From an uncultured Clostridia bacterium (GTDB taxonomy: Bacteria > Bacillota > Clostridia > Oscillospirales > Oscillospiraceae): DNA of 64,000 bases. Both the position numbers and the translations under genes were made by a program. The stretch lies in the NCBI GenBank assembly GCA_947165085.1, contig CAMUZA010000003.1:1-64000 (forward strand), written 5' to 3'. Below, piece after piece: positions 56,372 to 64,000 of this stretch. The notes below the pieces were generated by a model. That model searched no databases and was not told the origin of the DNA. It saw nothing but the letters and a program-made list of their open reading frames with translations. Every line of letters begins with the position of its first letter. Within the stretch, counting starts at the first letter, position 1.

Positions 56372-57733
56372 ATGGAAATCCCGTACAAAATCTATCTGGA
56401 AGAATCGGAGATGCCGAAGGCATGGTACAACGTCCGTGCCGACATGAAGAACAAACCCGCCCCGCTGTTGAATCCCGGAACGGGCAAGCCGATGACGCTC
56501 GACGAGCTGTCGCAGGTCTTCTGCCGCGAGCTTGCGCTGCAGGAGCTTGACTGCGACAATGCGTATATCCCCATTCCGCAGGAGATCCGCGACTTCTACA
56601 AGATGTACCGTCCGTCGCCGCTGGTGCGGGCGTACTGTCTGGAAAAGAAGCTCGGCACGCCGGCGCACATCTACTACAAATTTGAGGGCAACAACACCTC
56701 CGGCAGTCATAAGCTGAACTCCGCGATCGCGCAGGCGTACTACGCGAAAAAGCAGGGGCTCAAGGGCGTGACGACCGAGACCGGCGCAGGTCAGTGGGGC
56801 ACGGCGCTTTCCATGGCGTGTTCCTACTTCGGACTGGACTGCCAGGTCTACATGGTCAAGGTCTCCTACGAGCAGAAGCCGTTCCGCCGCGAGGTCATGC
56901 GCACCTACGGCGCGTCGGTCACGCCGTCGCCGTCCATGACGACGGAGATCGGCAGAAAGATCAACGCCGAGTTCCCCGGCACGACCGGCTCCCTCGGCTG
57001 CGCGATCTCCGAGGCGGTCGAGATGGCGCTCAAGCAGGACGGCTATCGCTACGTGCTCGGCAGCGTCCTGTCGCAGGTGCTGCTGCACCAGTCCGTCATC
57101 GGTCTGGAGACCAAGGCGGCAATGGAAAAGTATGGGATCAAGCCCGATATCATCATCGGCTGCGCAGGCGGCGGCTCCAACCTCGGCGGCCTGATCGCGC
57201 CGTTCGTCGGTCAGAAGCTCCGCGGCGAAGCGGATATGCGCATTATCGCGGTTGAGCCGGCGTCCTGTCCGAGCCTGACGCGCGGCAAGTACGCCTACGA
57301 CTTCTGCGATACCGGCATGGTCTGCCCGCTCGCCAAGATGTATACGCTCGGCAGCTCGTTTATCCCATCTGCCAACCACGCGGGCGGTCTGCGCTACCAC
57401 GGCATGAGCAGCATCATCTCGCAGCTCTACGACGACGGCTATATTGAGGCGAAGAGCGTCGAGCAGACGGCAGTCTTCGAGGCGGCGACGGAATTTGCCC
57501 GCGTCGAGGGCATCCTGCCCGCGCCGGAGAGCAGCCATGCCATCCGCGTCGCGATCGACGAGGCGCTCAAGTGCAAGGAGACCGGCGAGGAGAAGAATAT
57601 CGTCTTCGGTCTGACCGGCACGGGCTATTTCGATCTGGTCGCCTATCAGAAGTACAACGACGGCGAGATGCAGGACTATATCCCGACAGACGAGGATATC
57701 GCCAAGAGCCTCGCGCTGCTGCCGATAATCTGA
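56372..57733 (+). CDS. trpB: tryptophan synthase beta-like (TrpB2 type)
   Basis: A 453-residue PLP enzyme that joins indole and serine to tryptophan. It has the long N-terminus of the TrpB2 subgroup (IPYKIYLEESEMPKAWYNVR), the PLP lysine in NNTSGSHKLNSAIAQAYYA, ETGAGQWGTALSMAC, the phosphate loop GCAGGGSNLGGL and the C-terminal FGLTGTGYFDL. No trpA or other trp gene is nearby, consistent with TrpB2 enzymes salvaging free indole. GAAAGGAGAAACGC supports ATG 56372. Expression is controlled by the tryptophan T-box directly upstream. Confidence 0.93.
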   Translation: MEIPYKIYLEESEMPKAWYNVRADMKNKPAPLLNPGTGKPMTLDELSQVFCRELALQELDCDNAYIPIPQEIRDFYKMYRPSPLVRAYCLEKKLGTPAHIYYKFEGNNTSGSHKLNSAIAQAYYAKKQGLKGVTTETGAGQWGTALSMACSYFGLDCQVYMVKVSYEQKPFRREVMRTYGASVTPSPSMTTEIGRKINAEFPGTTGSLGCAISEAVEMALKQDGYRYVLGSVLSQVLLHQSVIGLETKAAMEKYGIKPDIIIGCAGGGSNLGGLIAPFVGQKLRGEADMRIIAVEPASCPSLTRGKYAYDFCDTGMVCPLAKMYTLGSSFIPSANHAGGLRYHGMSSIISQLYDDGYIEAKSVEQTAVFEAATEFARVEGILPAPESSHAIRVAIDEALKCKETGEEKNIVFGLTGTGYFDLVAYQKYNDGEMQDYIPTDEDIAKSLALLPII

Positions 57734-57743
57734 ATCAGCATAA

Positions 57744-57783
57744 AAAATACGGCTGTTGCGTTCGCAACAGCCGTATTTTTTTG
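57744..57783. terminator. bidirectional terminator between trpB and the dehydrogenase
   Basis: AAAATACGGCTGTTGC (57744-57759), loop GTTC, perfect complement (57764-57779), T-runs on both strands. Confidence 0.93.
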
Positions 57784-58815
57784 TTAGAAGCATTTTTCTT
57801 TTCTTTGCTTTCGGCAGTCGTTGATATTCCCGCATTTGTAGCAGACTTCATTGTCGCACACGCCGTCGCGGAAGAATGTGAGAATGTTCTGCACCGTGGT
57901 GTCGGCGATGTTCTGCAGCGCCTCCTGCGTCAAAAACGCCTGATGGGAGGTGAGAATGACGTTCGGCATGGAGATCAGCCGCGCCAGCGTATCATCCTCC
58001 ATGATATGACCGGAGAAATCCTCGAAAAACAAGTCGGATTCCTCCTCATATACGTCCAGACAGGCAGCGCCTACCTTGCGCGCCTTGATGCCCTCAAGGA
58101 GCGCTTCCGCGTCGATCAGCGCACCGCGCGACGTGTTGATGATATAGACGCCCTTTTTCATCTGCGCGATCGCGTCGGCGTTGATCAGGTGCTGGGTGTC
58201 CTCCGTCAGCGGGCAGTGCAGAGAGATGAAGTCGCTGCGCGCGAACAGCTCGGACAGCGGCACGTAGTCGATTCCCGCGTTTTCCGCCGGATACTTGTCG
58301 TAGGCGATCACCTTCATCCCGAAGCCGCGGCAGATGTCGATGAACACCCTGCCGATCTTTCCCGTGCCGATCACGCCGACGGTCTTGCCATGCAGATCGA
58401 CGCCGGTGAGACCGTCCAGACGGAAGTTGAAATCCTTCGTGCGGATATACGCCTTGTGAATGCGGCGGTTGGAGGTCAGGAGCAGCGCCATCGCGTGCTC
58501 CGCGACTGCGTACGGCGAGTAGGCGGGCACGCGGACGACGTGGATTTTTCCAAAGCTGTGCTGCAGATCTACGTTATTGAAGCCGGCACACCGCAGGGCG
58601 ATGAGCCGGATGCCGTAGTCGTACAGCCGGTCGATCACGGCGGCGTTCACCGTGTCGTTGACAAAGACGCAGACCCCGTCAAAGCCTTTTGCCAGCTTTG
58701 CCGTGTCCTCGGTGAGTCTGGTTTCAAAGAACTTGAACGTGACGCCGTGCGCCGCTCCGCTTTGTTCAAAGCAGGGGATATCATAACTTTTGGCGTCAAA
58801 TACAGCAATATTCAT
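57784..58815 (-). CDS. D-lactate dehydrogenase (D-2-hydroxyacid dehydrogenase family)
   Basis: NADH-dependent reduction of pyruvate to D-lactate for fermentative redox balance. The 343-residue protein has MNIAVFDAKSYD, RCAGFNNVDL with the substrate-site Arg/Asn, VPAYSPYAVAEHAM, the nucleotide motif GVIGTGKIGRVFI, NTSRGALIDAEAL, LDVYEEESDLFFED and TSHQAFLTQEAL with the catalytic His, all typical of D-LDH. An unusual Cys-rich C-terminus (NEVCYKCGNINDCRKQRKEK) could bind a metal. It starts 11 bases downstream of the murC stop, so the two are co-transcribed. Confidence 0.92.
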   Translation of the reverse strand: MNIAVFDAKSYDIPCFEQSGAAHGVTFKFFETRLTEDTAKLAKGFDGVCVFVNDTVNAAVIDRLYDYGIRLIALRCAGFNNVDLQHSFGKIHVVRVPAYSPYAVAEHAMALLLTSNRRIHKAYIRTKDFNFRLDGLTGVDLHGKTVGVIGTGKIGRVFIDICRGFGMKVIAYDKYPAENAGIDYVPLSELFARSDFISLHCPLTEDTQHLINADAIAQMKKGVYIINTSRGALIDAEALLEGIKARKVGAACLDVYEEESDLFFEDFSGHIMEDDTLARLISMPNVILTSHQAFLTQEALQNIADTTVQNILTFFRDGVCDNEVCYKCGNINDCRKQRKEKCF

Positions 58816-58826
58816 AGGGCCATTCC

Positions 58827-60188
58827 TTATTTCAGAAGCATTTCTCCGGCCTTGTAGATGTCGCCTGCGCCGACGGTGAGGATGATGTCGCCGTCACGGG
58901 CGATGGATTTCAAATACGCGGCGACCTCCGGCAGGGTCTCAAAGAAGACGGAGCCTTCGATCTTCGCGGCAAGGTCTGCGGAGGAAATGCCGATTTTGTT
59001 GCTTTCCCGCGCTGCGTAGATCTCCGCCAGCACCGCCACGTCCACGCGCCTGAGCTGCTCGACAAAGTCATCGAACAGCGCCTTGGTGCGCGTGTAGGTA
59101 TGCGGCTGGAAGGCGAGGATAATGCGCTGGTAGCCCATGGTCTTGACTGCGTCGATCAGGGATTTCAGCTCGCCAGGGTGGTGGGCGTAATCGTCGTAGA
59201 CCTCCGCACCGTGGTAGGTTCCCTTGTGCTCCATGCGGCGGCCCGCGCCGTAGAATGAGGCCAGTCCGCGGCTGACGGCTTCTCCGTCCACGCTCATGAC
59301 GTAGGCGGCTGCCGCGGCGGCAAGGGCGTTATAGACGTTGTGCCTGCCGTAGACGTTGAGCTGCACATGGCAGTAGAGCTTCCCGAAGCAGATCACGTCG
59401 AACGAGCGCAGGTCCGCAGACAGCTTTTCTGCATGAATGTCGTTTTTCGGGTCGATGCCGAAGGAGATATAGTGGAGGTCTGCGAGGGTGCGAACGGTGT
59501 TCTCATCGTCGCCGTTGGCGATGACGTAGCCCGTGCGCGGCACAAGCCCCGCGAACTTGCGGAACGACCGCTCGACCGCTTCCAGATCCTTGAAATAGTC
59601 CAGATGATCGGCCTCGATGTTGTTGACGATGGCGATCGTCGGGTAGAAATTCAGGAAAGAATCGCAGTATTCACAGCTTTCCATGATGATCGTGTCGCCA
59701 TTTCCGACGCGGTGACCCGCGTGCAGCAGCGGCAGATAGCCGCCTAACATGACGGTCGGGTCGCGCTGCGCCTCCATAAAAATATGCGTAATCATGGAGG
59801 TGGTCGTCGTCTTGCCATGCGTGCCGGATATGCAGATTGCGTTCTTATACTCGCGCATGATCACGCCCCACGCCTGCGCGCGCTCAAAGACCGGAATGCC
59901 CAGCGCGCGGGCGGCGGCGATCTCCGGGTTATCATTATGCGCCGCAGCGGTGCGAATAATACAGTCCGCGCCCTCGATATTTTCCGCGTTGTGACCGATA
60001 TGCACCTCGATCCCCTTGGCGATCAGCTCGTCGGTCGAGACGGAGGAGTTCATGTCAGAGCCGGTCACGGTCATGCCCATGCCGCGTAAGACGAGTCCGA
60101 GCGGACGCATGGAAACGCCGCCGATACCGATCAGATGAATATGCTTTCCGGGCACCAGATAGGCGTCCAGTCGGTTGCGGATTGCCAT
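58827..60188 (-). CDS. murC: UDP-N-acetylmuramate--L-alanine ligase
   Basis: Adds L-alanine to UDP-MurNAc in cytosolic peptidoglycan synthesis. The 453-residue Mur ligase has the UDP-binding HLIGIGGVSMRPLGLVLRGM, the ATP loop CISGTHGKTTTTSMITHIF, the metal/carbamate region EADHLDYFKD, GRHNVYNALAAAAAAY and the C-terminal DDYAHHPGELKSLI and FQPHTYTRTKAL motifs. Length fits the family. AGGAGGCTATTCT sets the start at 60188. The downstream D-lactate dehydrogenase in the same transcript is uncommon. Confidence 0.96.
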   Translation of the reverse strand: MAIRNRLDAYLVPGKHIHLIGIGGVSMRPLGLVLRGMGMTVTGSDMNSSVSTDELIAKGIEVHIGHNAENIEGADCIIRTAAAHNDNPEIAAARALGIPVFERAQAWGVIMREYKNAICISGTHGKTTTTSMITHIFMEAQRDPTVMLGGYLPLLHAGHRVGNGDTIIMESCEYCDSFLNFYPTIAIVNNIEADHLDYFKDLEAVERSFRKFAGLVPRTGYVIANGDDENTVRTLADLHYISFGIDPKNDIHAEKLSADLRSFDVICFGKLYCHVQLNVYGRHNVYNALAAAAAAYVMSVDGEAVSRGLASFYGAGRRMEHKGTYHGAEVYDDYAHHPGELKSLIDAVKTMGYQRIILAFQPHTYTRTKALFDDFVEQLRRVDVAVLAEIYAARESNKIGISSADLAAKIEGSVFFETLPEVAAYLKSIARDGDIILTVGAGDIYKAGEMLLK

Positions 60189-60254
60189 AGAATAGCCTCC
60201 TATGCGAGATTCAACCTATATTATACGATATTGTCAGGCATTTTACAAGGGAAA

Positions 60255-60878
60255 TCATTCCGCGTCGGGAGAAACCGGGCAAAGCTCCTGCGGAAGCGTG
60301 AAGCACAGCGTTCTGCCGTCGGGGTGGGGGAAGGTCAGTCGCCATGCGTAAAGCTGCAGATCGCCGCCGGTCTTCGCGCCGTATCTGCGGTCGCCGCAGA
60401 GCGGAAATCCGCGCGATGCAAACTGCACGCGAATCTGGTGCGTGCGTCCGGTGTGCAGCGTGACGTGGAGCAGGGAAGCTTCTTCTCCGCCGCGCAGCAC
60501 TTCGTAGGAAAGCCGCGCCTCGCGGACGCCGTTTCGCCTGCGCTTGACGACGTAAGTTTTATTCTTCACGCGGTCGTGGTACAATAAGTCCGTCAGCTCG
60601 CTGGACGGCGCGGGCTGCCCTTCGCACACGGCGAGGTATTCCTTGCGCACAGTCTTGCCCATCGCGTCGGACAGGAAAGCGGCGCAAGCGGCGGTTTTCG
60701 CAAAGACCATCAGCCCCGTCGCCTCGCGGTCAAGCCGGTGGACAGGGAATACAGGACAGGGAAGACCGTCCGTGACCGCGGGCTTTCCGGAGGCGTCCTT
60801 CACCGACAGGATACCGCGCGGCTTGACGCAGACGAGTAGCGCGTCGTCTTCATATAAGATCGGGATACTGTCCGCCAT
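60255..60878 (-). CDS. RluA-family pseudouridine synthase
   Basis: Isomerises uridine to pseudouridine in rRNA or tRNA. The 207-residue protein has the catalytic motif PVHRLDREATGLMVFAKT (the Asp after Arg-Leu), RKEYLAVCEG, LHTGRTHQIRVQFASRGFPL and GDRRYG. It is short and lacks an S4 domain, like other single-domain RluA-like enzymes. AAGGAGGCGAGC supports the start at 60878. Target site unknown. Confidence 0.92.
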   Translation of the reverse strand: MADSIPILYEDDALLVCVKPRGILSVKDASGKPAVTDGLPCPVFPVHRLDREATGLMVFAKTAACAAFLSDAMGKTVRKEYLAVCEGQPAPSSELTDLLYHDRVKNKTYVVKRRRNGVREARLSYEVLRGGEEASLLHVTLHTGRTHQIRVQFASRGFPLCGDRRYGAKTGGDLQLYAWRLTFPHPDGRTLCFTLPQELCPVSPDAE

Positions 60879-60936
60879 AGGCTCGCCTCCTTTTTCCCTA
60901 TCATAACGGAGCGCGTTCCAAAATGCAAGAAGCGGC

Positions 60937-60965
60937 TTGTTTTCTAATCGAAAAAATGCTATAAT
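60937..60965 (+). promoter_or_regulatory. sigma-A promoter of the copper ATPase gene
   Basis: TTGTTT (60937-60942), 17-base spacer, TATAAT (60960-60965), 31 bases before the start codon. Confidence 0.78.
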
Positions 60966-60996
60966 TTCAAGGAAATAATCAAACGGGGGTGATCAA

Positions 60997-63378
60997 ATGA
61001 AAGAACGCTACACTGTGACGGGCATGAGCTGCGCCGCCTGCTCTGCCAGAGTGCAGCGGGTGACGGAAAAGCTGGAGGGCGTGAAGTCCTCCGAGGTCAA
61101 CCTGCTTGCCGGCACGATGGAAATCGAATACGACGAAACGCGCCTTTCTCCTGACGACATCATCGCCGCCGTTACCGCGGCGGGCTACGGCGCGGAAAAG
61201 CAGTCGAACACCGTCAAGCGGGAGAACAAGGCGCAGGACGAAGCGCTGCGGGGCATGAAGCTCCGGCTCTTCGTTTCGATTCCGCTTTTGCTGATCCTGA
61301 TGTATTTTTCCATGGGTCACATGATCGGGCTGCCGCTGGCGCACGAACTGCACGGCACACTGACCGGCGCGCTGGTGCAGCTTTCGCTGACGCTGCCGAT
61401 CGTGATCGTCAACCGCACCTATTATATCAAGGGCGTGAAGACCCTCCTGCACGGCGGACCGAACATGGACACACTGATCGCGGTCGGTTCGGGCGCGGCG
61501 CTGGTCTACGGCGTCATCGTGACCGTCCGGCTTGCGCTCGGCAAGAGCGCCGACGATCTCTATTTTGAATCCGCCGCCATGATTCTGACCCTCGTGACCC
61601 TCGGCAAATACTTCGAGACGCGCTCCAAGGGCAAGACCGGCGAGGCGATCACCGCGCTGATGGACCTTTCTCCGCAGACCGCGCTGGTCGAGCGCGGCGG
61701 CGCGTGGGTCGAGGTACCGACTGCGCAGGTGCAGAAGGGCGAGACCGTGCAGGTGCGTCCCGGCGCGAGAATTCCGGTGGACGGCACGGTGCTGGAGGGT
61801 GAGTCCGACGTGGACGAGAGCGCGCTGACAGGCGAGAGCCTGCCCGTGCATAAAATAGCGGGCGACACGCTCGCAGCCGCCACGGTCAATCAGACGGGCG
61901 TTCTGACCTTCCGCGCCGACAAGGTCGGCGAGGATACGACCCTCGCGCAGATGATCCGTCTGGTTGAGGAGGCGGGCAGCTCCAAAGCGCCGATCTCCCG
62001 TCTGGCGGACAAGGTCGCGGGCGTCTTCGTGCCCGTTGTCATCGGCATCGCCCTCGTGACCTTCGCCGTCTGGCTGCTGCTCGGCAAGGAGCTTTCTTTC
62101 GCGCTTTCCGCAGCGATCTCCGTTCTGGTGATCTCCTGCCCGTGCGCGCTCGGACTGGCGACGCCGGTCGCGATCATGGTCGCCACCGGACGCGGCGCGA
62201 AGCTCGGCATTCTGATTCGCTCGGCGGAAGCGCTGGAGACGCTGCACCACGTAGACACCGTTGCGATGGATAAGACCGGCACGCTGACGGAGGGAAAACT
62301 GTTCGTGACCGGGGTGATCGGCGCAGAGCCGGAACGCCTGCTTGCGACCGTCGGCGCGATGGAGCAGTATTCGGAGCATCCGATCGCTGCGGCAGCGGTC
62401 GCGGAGTGCAGGCGTCGCGGATTAACCATACCGACGCCGGAACGCTTTGAGGCGGTTCCGGGCAGAGGCGTGACCTGCCGTTTGGAGGGAAAGGACTGGT
62501 TCTGCGGCAACCGCGCCTATTTAGAGGAAAACGGCGTGAAGATCCCGACAGGGGAGCTTCCTGCAGGAACACTGCTGTTTTGCGGTGCAGAGGACGAATA
62601 CCTCGGGCTGCTCGTCATGGCGGATACGGAAAAAAGGACGGCGAAAACCGCCGTGCAGACGCTTCACAGCATGGGCGTAAAAGTCAAAATGCTGACCGGC
62701 GACAGCCGCGCCGCCGCGCAGTCGATCGCGGACAAACTCGGCATCGACGAGATCAGCGCGGAGATCCTGCCTGCCAACAAGGAAAAGGAAATTGCCGCGC
62801 TGCAGGAGAGCGGCCGCAAGGTCGCCATGGTCGGCGACGGCATCAACGACGCGCCCGCGCTGGTGCGCGCTGACGTCGGCATCGCCATCGGCGCAGGTAC
62901 GGATATCGCCATCGAGGCGGCGGACATCGTGCTGATGCGCAGCGATCCGACCGACGCTGCCGCAGCGATTGCCCTGAGCCGTGCGACGATCCGCAATATC
63001 AAGATGAATCTGTTCTGGGCGTTTTTCTACAACAGCGTCGGAATCCCCGTCGCCGCGCTCGGCCTGCTCAACCCGATGATCGGAGCCGCCGCCATGAGCT
63101 TCAGCTCCGTCTGCGTGGTCACCAACGCCCTGCGTCTGCGCTCATTCCGACCGAAATATCAGACCATCCCGAAAGGAGAAGAAACAATGACGATCCAAAT
63201 CGAAGGCATGATGTGCATGCACTGCAAGGCAGCCGTGGAAAAGGCGCTGCTGGCAGTCGACGGCGTGGAAGCGGTCGAGGTCAGTCTGGAGAACAAATGC
63301 GCGACCGTGACCGGATCCGCCGACCCCGCTGCGCTGCGCAGGGCTGTGATCGATGCCGGCTATCAGGTCATAGACTGA
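60997..63378 (+). CDS. copA: copper-exporting P1B-type ATPase with an extra C-terminal HMA domain
   Basis: Pumps Cu+ out of the cytosol using ATP. The 793-residue protein has an N-terminal HMA domain ([12 protein letters not shown], residues 8-19), eight transmembrane helices, the actuator TGES motif ([11 protein letters not shown]), the ion-site SCPCAL, phosphorylation site [11 protein letters not shown], the HP region ([13 protein letters not shown]), [12 protein letters not shown], and [14 protein letters not shown] in the last helices, as in Cu+ pumps. Unusually, after residue 730 comes a second HMA domain ([20 protein letters not shown]) preceded by an in-frame ribosome site and ATG at 63187. 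GGGGGTGATCAA precedes ATG 60997. Confidence 0.95.
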   Translation: MKERYTVTGMSCAACSARVQRVTEKLEGVKSSEVNLLAGTMEIEYDETRLSPDDIIAAVTAAGYGAEKQSNTVKRENKAQDEALRGMKLRLFVSIPLLLILMYFSMGHMIGLPLAHELHGTLTGALVQLSLTLPIVIVNRTYYIKGVKTLLHGGPNMDTLIAVGSGAALVYGVIVTVRLALGKSADDLYFESAAMILTLVTLGKYFETRSKGKTGEAITALMDLSPQTALVERGGAWVEVPTAQVQKGETVQVRPGARIPVDGTVLEGESDVDESALTGESLPVHKIAGDTLAAATVNQTGVLTFRADKVGEDTTLAQMIRLVEEAGSSKAPISRLADKVAGVFVPVVIGIALVTFAVWLLLGKELSFALSAAISVLVISCPCALGLATPVAIMVATGRGAKLGILIRSAEALETLHHVDTVAMDKTGTLTEGKLFVTGVIGAEPERLLATVGAMEQYSEHPIAAAAVAECRRRGLTIPTPERFEAVPGRGVTCRLEGKDWFCGNRAYLEENGVKIPTGELPAGTLLFCGAEDEYLGLLVMADTEKRTAKTAVQTLHSMGVKVKMLTGDSRAAAQSIADKLGIDEISAEILPANKEKEIAALQESGRKVAMVGDGINDAPALVRADVGIAIGAGTDIAIEAADIVLMRSDPTDAAAAIALSRATIRNIKMNLFWAFFYNSVGIPVAALGLLNPMIGAAAMSFSSVCVVTNALRLRSFRPKYQTIPKGEETMTIQIEGMMCMHCKAAVEKALLAVDGVEAVEVSLENKCATVTGSADPAALRRAVIDAGYQVID
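63187..63378 (+). CDS. CopZ-like copper chaperone, possible internal-start product of copA
   Basis: Inside the copA frame, AAAGGAG (63172-63178) with 8-base spacing precedes ATG 63187, giving a 63-residue HMA protein ([20 protein letters not shown]) of exactly CopZ size with the MxCxxC copper site. A ribosome site this good in mid-gene is unlikely by chance. I infer an ancestral separate copZ whose upstream stop codon was lost, so that both a fused and a free chaperone may be made. Confidence 0.7.
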   Translation: MTIQIEGMMCMHCKAAVEKALLAVDGVEAVEVSLENKCATVTGSADPAALRRAVIDAGYQVID

Positions 63379-63380
63379 AA

Positions 63381-63425
63381 TATCCCCTCTGCATGGCAGA
63401 AATGCGGTGCAGGGGGATGTTTTTT
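63381..63425 (+). terminator. probable terminator after copA
   Basis: ATCCCCTCTGCA and TGCAGGGGGAT arms around 63382 and 63408, slightly imperfect, followed by TTTTTT. Confidence 0.7.
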
Positions 63426-63448
63426 ATCAAAAAAATCAAGATTTCTCT

Positions 63449-63478
63449 TTGACAAATCTTCTGAAAATCTGCTATAAT
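63449..63478 (+). promoter_or_regulatory. sigma-A promoter of the CarD-like gene
   Basis: TTGACA (63449-63454), 18-base spacer, TATAAT (63473-63478), near consensus. Confidence 0.88.
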
Positions 63479-63511
63479 ACAATTATAAATACTACGGAAG
63501 GAGAACGGAAC

Positions 63512-64000
63512 ATGTACCAGGTCGGGGAAACCGTATTCTACGGCACGGAAGGCGTATGCCGTGTGGAAGACATCCGCGAGATGAAGATAAACCGCGAAAC
63601 GGCGGAGTACTACGTCCTGCGTCCGATCTACCGCGAAGGCTCGACCGTTTTCGTTCCGCTCTTGAATGAAGCGCTGGTGTCGCGGATGCGCCCGCTGCTG
63701 ACGAAAAAGCAGATCGAGAAGATGATCGATGAGGTAAACCGTGCTGACGAGGAATGGATCGACGATGCGTCCGAGCGCAAGGCGGCATATCAGCAGACCC
63801 TGCTCAGCGGCAACCGCCGCGATATTCTGTCCATGGTGCGTGTGCTGCATCTGCACCGGCAGGAGCTGCAGAGCGCCGGCAAGCGGCTGCGCACGAACGA
63901 CGAGCAGATGCTCCGCGACGCGGAAAAGCTCCTCGCGGACGAGTTCTCCGTGGTGCTGAACATCAAGCCGCGCGAGGTGGGAGATTATATCCACGCCAAG
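63512..64000 (+). CDS. CarD-like transcriptional regulator, 3' end beyond the window
   Basis: At least 163 residues are visible and no stop occurs before the window ends. The N-terminus is the CarD/TRCF RNA-polymerase-interacting Tudor-like domain (YQVGETVFYGTEGVCRVEDI, then YYVLRPIYREGSTVFVPL), followed by a helical domain (KKQIEKMIDEVNRADEEWID, KAAYQQTLLSGNRRDILSMV). CarD proteins bind the polymerase beta subunit and stabilise open complexes, affecting rRNA and stress promoters. GGAAGGAGAACGGAAC precedes ATG 63512. Confidence 0.9.
   Translation, partial: MYQVGETVFYGTEGVCRVEDIREMKINRETAEYYVLRPIYREGSTVFVPLLNEALVSRMRPLLTKKQIEKMIDEVNRADEEWIDDASERKAAYQQTLLSGNRRDILSMVRVLHLHRQELQSAGKRLRTNDEQMLRDAEKLLADEFSVVLNIKPREVGDYIHAK

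Noticed and set aside
55871-57835. 654-residue open frame on the minus strand over trpB
   Set aside because: Shadow of trpB and of its T-box leader; no family resemblance and no ribosome site.
60979-62379. 466-residue minus-strand frame over copA
   Set aside because: Shadow of the ATPase gene.

Overview
The window reads as a chromosomal segment of an anaerobic Gram-positive bacterium of class Clostridia, probably an uncultured gut Oscillospirales/Ruminococcaceae relative. The grounds are strong AGGAGG-type ribosome sites, sigma-A promoters, a T-box leader, many lipoproteins with Gram-positive lipoboxes, an O2-scavenging flavodiiron protein and BlaI/BlaR1-type and CarD regulators. The host level is an inference. 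Core genes are GC-rich; the left edge (1-4.6 kb) and the 16.4-30.8 kb stretch are visibly AT-richer and look acquired.

Layout. (1) 1-4.66 kb: the end of an integrative element (sigma-like factor, PemK/MazF-type protein, excisionase, tyrosine integrase) abutting a tRNA-Leu(UAA) and a second, 5'-half tRNA-Leu fragment that looks like an attachment site. (2) 4.8-13.8 kb: nucleoside salvage and uptake: tdk-deoD-deoB-cdd, a BMP-family nucleoside-binding lipoprotein, its ABC ATPase and two permeases, then udk. (3) 13.8-16.4 kb: a cluster of palindromes, a rhomboid-fold membrane protein and ahcY.

(4) 16.5-30.5 kb: the most unusual part. It is a head-to-tail array of Rhs/YD-repeat C-terminal cassettes. 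Seven copies of the same 5'-truncated piece of the Rhs-associated core (TGWYYLQSRYYDPVIHRFINAD to about NNP) are each joined to a different C-terminal domain and followed by one or two probable immunity genes (mostly lipoproteins or small membrane proteins); an eighth unit lacks the core. Every core copy is preceded by an in-frame TAA at the same place and has no start codon or ribosome site, and three cassettes carry frameshifts. No full-length Rhs gene is present. I read the array as a silent reservoir of toxin tips with immunity genes that can still be expressed. Inter-cassette DNA carries a recurrent hairpin and a recurrent short motif.

(5) 30.6-36.0 kb: a truncated serine recombinase, then five tandem paralogous lipoproteins, two of which share a 133-bp perfect duplication. 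(6) 36-50.9 kb: a four-domain flavodiiron protein, an anion permease, pyridoxal kinase, two tandem YfhO-type giant membrane proteins, a diacylglycerol-kinase-like enzyme, 5-formyl-THF cyclo-ligase, and a BlaI/BlaR1-type pair whose sensor carries DLNGDG repeats in place of a recognisable penicillin-binding domain. (7) 51-64 kb: nagA with a sugar-kinase/ROK-kinase fusion, an AEC transporter, a T-box-controlled trpB, a D-lactate dehydrogenase downstream of murC, a pseudouridine synthase, a copper ATPase with a C-terminal CopZ-like domain that has its own ribosome site, and the start of a CarD-like gene cut by the window end.
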